The notes under the pieces were generated by a model that made no database searches, had not been told where the DNA came from, and was given only the letters and a program-made list of their open reading frames with translations. The position numbers and the translations under genes are program-made. From the IMG/VR virus record IMGVR_UViG_3300032293_002069, positions 1 through 23,192 of that record: 23,192 nt of DNA. One strand, written 5' to 3'. Positions within the stretch are counted from its first letter, which is position 1. Each line of letters opens with the position of its first letter. Source of the stretch: a virus. Positions 20,919 through 23,192 of the stretch are shown here, piece by piece.

Positions 20919-20946
20919 CGACGGCAACGCCAAAAGCCCGCCGCCC

Positions 20947-22461
20947 ATGCCCGTCAACACACCTCACCCCGCCTACCAGGACCGCGTCGCAGAATGGGAA
21001 CAAGTAGAGGACTGCGTCGAAGGAGCCAAGGCCGTCAAAGCCAGAGGCCAGACCTACCTGCACGCCTTGAGCAACCAGAAGCCCGAGGACTACAGCTCGT
21101 ACAAACGCCGCGCCGTCTTTTTTCAGGCCACCGCACGCACCGCCGACGCGTGGCTGGGGATGCTGGCCCGCCGAGCGCCAGCCGTTACCGCCCCCGGCCT
21201 TGACGCCATTCTCGCCGACATTGACCTCCAAGGGAACCCCGTCGGGAATTACAGCGAGACGGTCCTCTGGCACTTGATCAAGACCGCCCGCGCCGGAACC
21301 TTGATCGACTGGAGCCTGACCGACAACAGGCCGTACGTCGCCCACTACGCCGCCGTCGACATCATAAACTGGACCGTCCAGCGGATCGGAGGCGTCCCGA
21401 CGTTGACCAGCTTGATCTTGCACGAAATCAGCGAGGACTACGTCCCAGCGACCGGAACCACTGCCCCGGACCCATACGAGCGCCCCAACTACCATCAATG
21501 GCGAGAATTCACCCTCAACATCGCCCCGGCCCCCGAGGGAACCCCAGCCGACACCCCCGCCGTCCGGTCGGTCACGTGGAAACTTTGGAGGCAAAAGCAA
21601 GAGAGCAAGCCGATCACCACCACCACGAAGAAGGCCACCAAAGGAAGCAAGGCCGAGGGGGACGAATTCATCCAGATCGCCACCGGAGAACTCACCCGCC
21701 GGAACATTCCCCTCCCGGCGATCCCTTTTGTGTTCCACGGAACCGGCGACGACCGCGCCACACCGGACAAGCCCCCGCTCCTTGACCTTTCCGAGATTAA
21801 CCTCTCCCATTATTGCCTTTCCGCCGACTACGAACACGGCCTCCACATTGCAGGCCTTCCAACGCCCTGGGCCGCTGGCTTCACCAGCGACGGAGACACC
21901 AAACTCAGCCTCGGCATGACCACCGCCTGGGTGAGCGACGACGTCCAAGCGAAATGCGGATTTTTGGAATTCACCGGGACCGGCTTGACCGCCATCAAGG
22001 ACGCCCTGAAGGACAAGGAAGCCCAGATGGCCAGCCTCGGAGCCAAGCCCCTCGAGGCCCGGACCCAGGACGCCGAAGCCCTCGAGACCGTGAAGCTCCG
22101 CGCCAGCGCCGAGAGCAACAGCCTGACGAGCATCGCCGAAGCCGCCAGCCGGAGCCTGGGCGAGGTCGTCCGCTGGCTTGCATGGTGGGCAGGGACCGCC
22201 GCCACCATTAAAGACCTCGAGCAGAGCCACACCGTCGCCATCAACAAAGACCTCATCAGCCACAAGATCAGCCCCCAGATGTTGACCGGCCTGACCGCCG
22301 CCCTGCAGGCCGGTGCCATCAGTTACGAGACTTATTTCTACCAACTGGTCGAGGGAGAGATCATCCCCGAGGGACGCACCGTCGAGGAGGAGCGGACAGG
22401 CATCGACAACAACCCGCTCCCACCCGCCGCCAAAGATCCCGAACCCGACCCCACCGCCTAA
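20947..22461 (+). CDS. Portal-like protein, DUF4055 family
   Basis: A 504-aa protein with the features of DUF4055 phage proteins, which serve as portals. The N-terminus contains YSSYKRRAVFFQATARTADAWLG (about 49-71, in two parts), which matches the Y..Yk.RA.ff.atartv..l.G pattern of these proteins, followed by GNYSETVLWHLIKTARAGTLIDW, a helix-rich middle, and DKEAQMASLGAKPLE in the stem region. Portals form the dodecameric ring at a capsid vertex through which DNA is packed. It comes before the MuF-type head protein, as expected. No Shine-Dalgarno is visible before the ATG; the 76 bp upstream hold a putative promoter. Confidence 0.85.
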   Translation: MPVNTPHPAYQDRVAEWEQVEDCVEGAKAVKARGQTYLHALSNQKPEDYSSYKRRAVFFQATARTADAWLGMLARRAPAVTAPGLDAILADIDLQGNPVGNYSETVLWHLIKTARAGTLIDWSLTDNRPYVAHYAAVDIINWTVQRIGGVPTLTSLILHEISEDYVPATGTTAPDPYERPNYHQWREFTLNIAPAPEGTPADTPAVRSVTWKLWRQKQESKPITTTTKKATKGSKAEGDEFIQIATGELTRRNIPLPAIPFVFHGTGDDRATPDKPPLLDLSEINLSHYCLSADYEHGLHIAGLPTPWAAGFTSDGDTKLSLGMTTAWVSDDVQAKCGFLEFTGTGLTAIKDALKDKEAQMASLGAKPLEARTQDAEALETVKLRASAESNSLTSIAEAASRSLGEVVRWLAWWAGTAATIKDLEQSHTVAINKDLISHKISPQMLTGLTAALQAGAISYETYFYQLVEGEIIPEGRTVEEERTGIDNNPLPPAAKDPEPDPTA

Positions 22462-22464
22462 CCC

Positions 22465-23192
22465 ATGCCACGCCCGCAAAGCCAAGCGGACCTCTTCGCA
22501 GACGAAAGCACCACCCACGCCTGGAAGATTCTCCGGGTCGCGGCAACGCACCGCAATCGCGCCCTCGCCTTTTTGACCGACCTCGAGCTCGAGCTCGCCA
22601 AATTGATCGAGCGGTACAGCCCCAGGACCGCCGCCGGAAAGCGCCTCGTTGAATTCAAGAAGGACACCGACGCCACCATCCGCGACACGTACAAGACCAT
22701 TGCAAAGGCCCACCAAGGCGACCTTTCAAAGCTTGCCGAGATCGAAGGCCTCGCCACGGCCCAGGCCTTCAACAACAGCATCGGAGTCGACCTTTTCAAA
22801 GACACCCTGACGCCGGAGCTAATCGAGCAAGTGATCCAGGAGCCGGTGATTCTAGGCCACCAAGCGAAGGAATGGTGGCTGGGACAGGACCAAGACCTCC
22901 GCCGGAAGTTTGCAGCGCAAATGGCGATGGGACAAGCCCTCGGAGAGACCAACGAGCAACTTGTCAAACGCGTCCGGGGGAGCCAAGCCGCCAGCTTCAA
23001 CGACGGGATCATGGCCGTGAAGAAGAGGGAGGCCGAAGCCCTGGTCCGGACGAGCGCCATCGCCACCAGCAACGCCGCCAGCTTGAAGAGTTACGAGGAG
23101 CTCGGCCCGATGGTCAAGGCCATCCAATGGATCAGCACCCTGGACAGCCGGACAACCCACATCTGCAAAGCCCTGGACGGCCTACGCTGGAC
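22465..23192 (+). CDS. MuF-type minor head protein (partial)
   Basis: The frame runs off the window after 242 complete codons. It starts MPRPQSQADLFADESTTHAW. The segment ALVRTSAIATSNAASLKSYEE, followed by IQWISTLDSRTTHICKALDG (about 192-240), is the hallmark of the phage Mu gpF/SPP1 gp7 head-morphogenesis domain, with RT-x-x-x-x-x-x-N and D-x-R-T-x-x-x-C-x-x-x-D-G. These proteins sit inside the head near the portal. The protein probably continues past the window. The N-terminal 130 residues are helical. Start 3 nt after the portal stop. Confidence 0.86.
   Translation, partial: MPRPQSQADLFADESTTHAWKILRVAATHRNRALAFLTDLELELAKLIERYSPRTAAGKRLVEFKKDTDATIRDTYKTIAKAHQGDLSKLAEIEGLATAQAFNNSIGVDLFKDTLTPELIEQVIQEPVILGHQAKEWWLGQDQDLRRKFAAQMAMGQALGETNEQLVKRVRGSQAASFNDGIMAVKKREAEALVRTSAIATSNAASLKSYEELGPMVKAIQWISTLDSRTTHICKALDGLRW

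Noticed and set aside
20899-22716. A 605-codon open frame on the minus strand opposite the portal gene
   Set aside because: It mirrors the third-position bias of the GC-rich portal gene, has low-complexity Gly/Val-rich composition, and no recognisable domain. The + strand frame has clear DUF4055 features.
1-23192. CRISPR array, tRNA, rRNA or insertion sequence
   Set aside because: No regularly spaced repeats, no cloverleaf-like segment, no transposase and no terminal inverted repeats were noticed on reading both strands. Small RNA genes could still be missed without a covariance search.
1-23192. Integrase, attachment site or repressor region proving a prophage
   Set aside because: None is visible in this window, so temperate or lytic lifestyle cannot be decided.

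Overview
The window is a contiguous piece of a tailed-phage (Caudoviricetes) or prophage genome. All roughly 37 supported genes lie on the + strand, are tightly packed (many share an ATGA stop/start overlap), and run from DNA replication to capsid assembly. The coding strand is GC-rich and strikingly C-rich relative to G. Nothing here fixes the host. Sigma70-like promoters and a small lipobox lipoprotein point to an ordinary bacterium, and the rarity of Shine-Dalgarno sequences in front of genes with a real leader hints at a host, or a phage strategy, not relying mainly on Shine-Dalgarno initiation.

Layout. (1) 1-6571, replication and recombination: C-terminal end of a phage replication initiator, DnaC-like AAA+ helicase loader, small membrane protein, KH-domain RNA-binding protein, SWIM zinc-finger protein, RecU-like Holliday junction resolvase, ParB/KorB-like protein followed by a perfect 9-bp hairpin, and a DEAH superfamily II helicase. 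(2) 6572-6733, an AT-rich island with phased A-tracts and the best promoter of the window. (3) 6734-13109: a 58-aa winged-helix-like protein, small unknown genes, a PD-(D/E)XK nuclease paired with an SNF2 helicase, and a ParB-fused DNA methyltransferase. (4) 13135-18509, packaging: unknown conserved proteins, probable small terminase, a PLD-like protein, a 41-aa basic protein with an SSB-like C-terminal tip, a zinc ribbon, an HExxH protein and the large terminase. (5) 18510-20946, an accessory block between terminase and portal: a methyltransferase-like protein with altered catalytic motif, a Lar-like zinc protein, a papain-like (MOA-C type) protein and a tiny lipoprotein, with three putative promoters. 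(6) 20947-end: DUF4055 portal and MuF-type minor head protein (truncated by the window edge).

The most unusual signal is a start-associated motif, CCGAGACACC (extended form ACCCCGAGACACCCAA). It occurs exactly eight times, each 0-9 nt upstream of a start codon, with several degenerate copies at further starts. It is found where genes have their own leader, while a minority of genes carry an AGGAGG-type site. The spacing is too variable for a Shine-Dalgarno, and the same phage encodes a KH-domain protein, a fold that can bind C-rich RNA. A phage-wide post-transcriptional control element is therefore a testable idea, but the link between the two is inference.

All assignments come from reading translated sequence for family motifs. 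No database search was possible, and about a dozen genes remain of unknown function.
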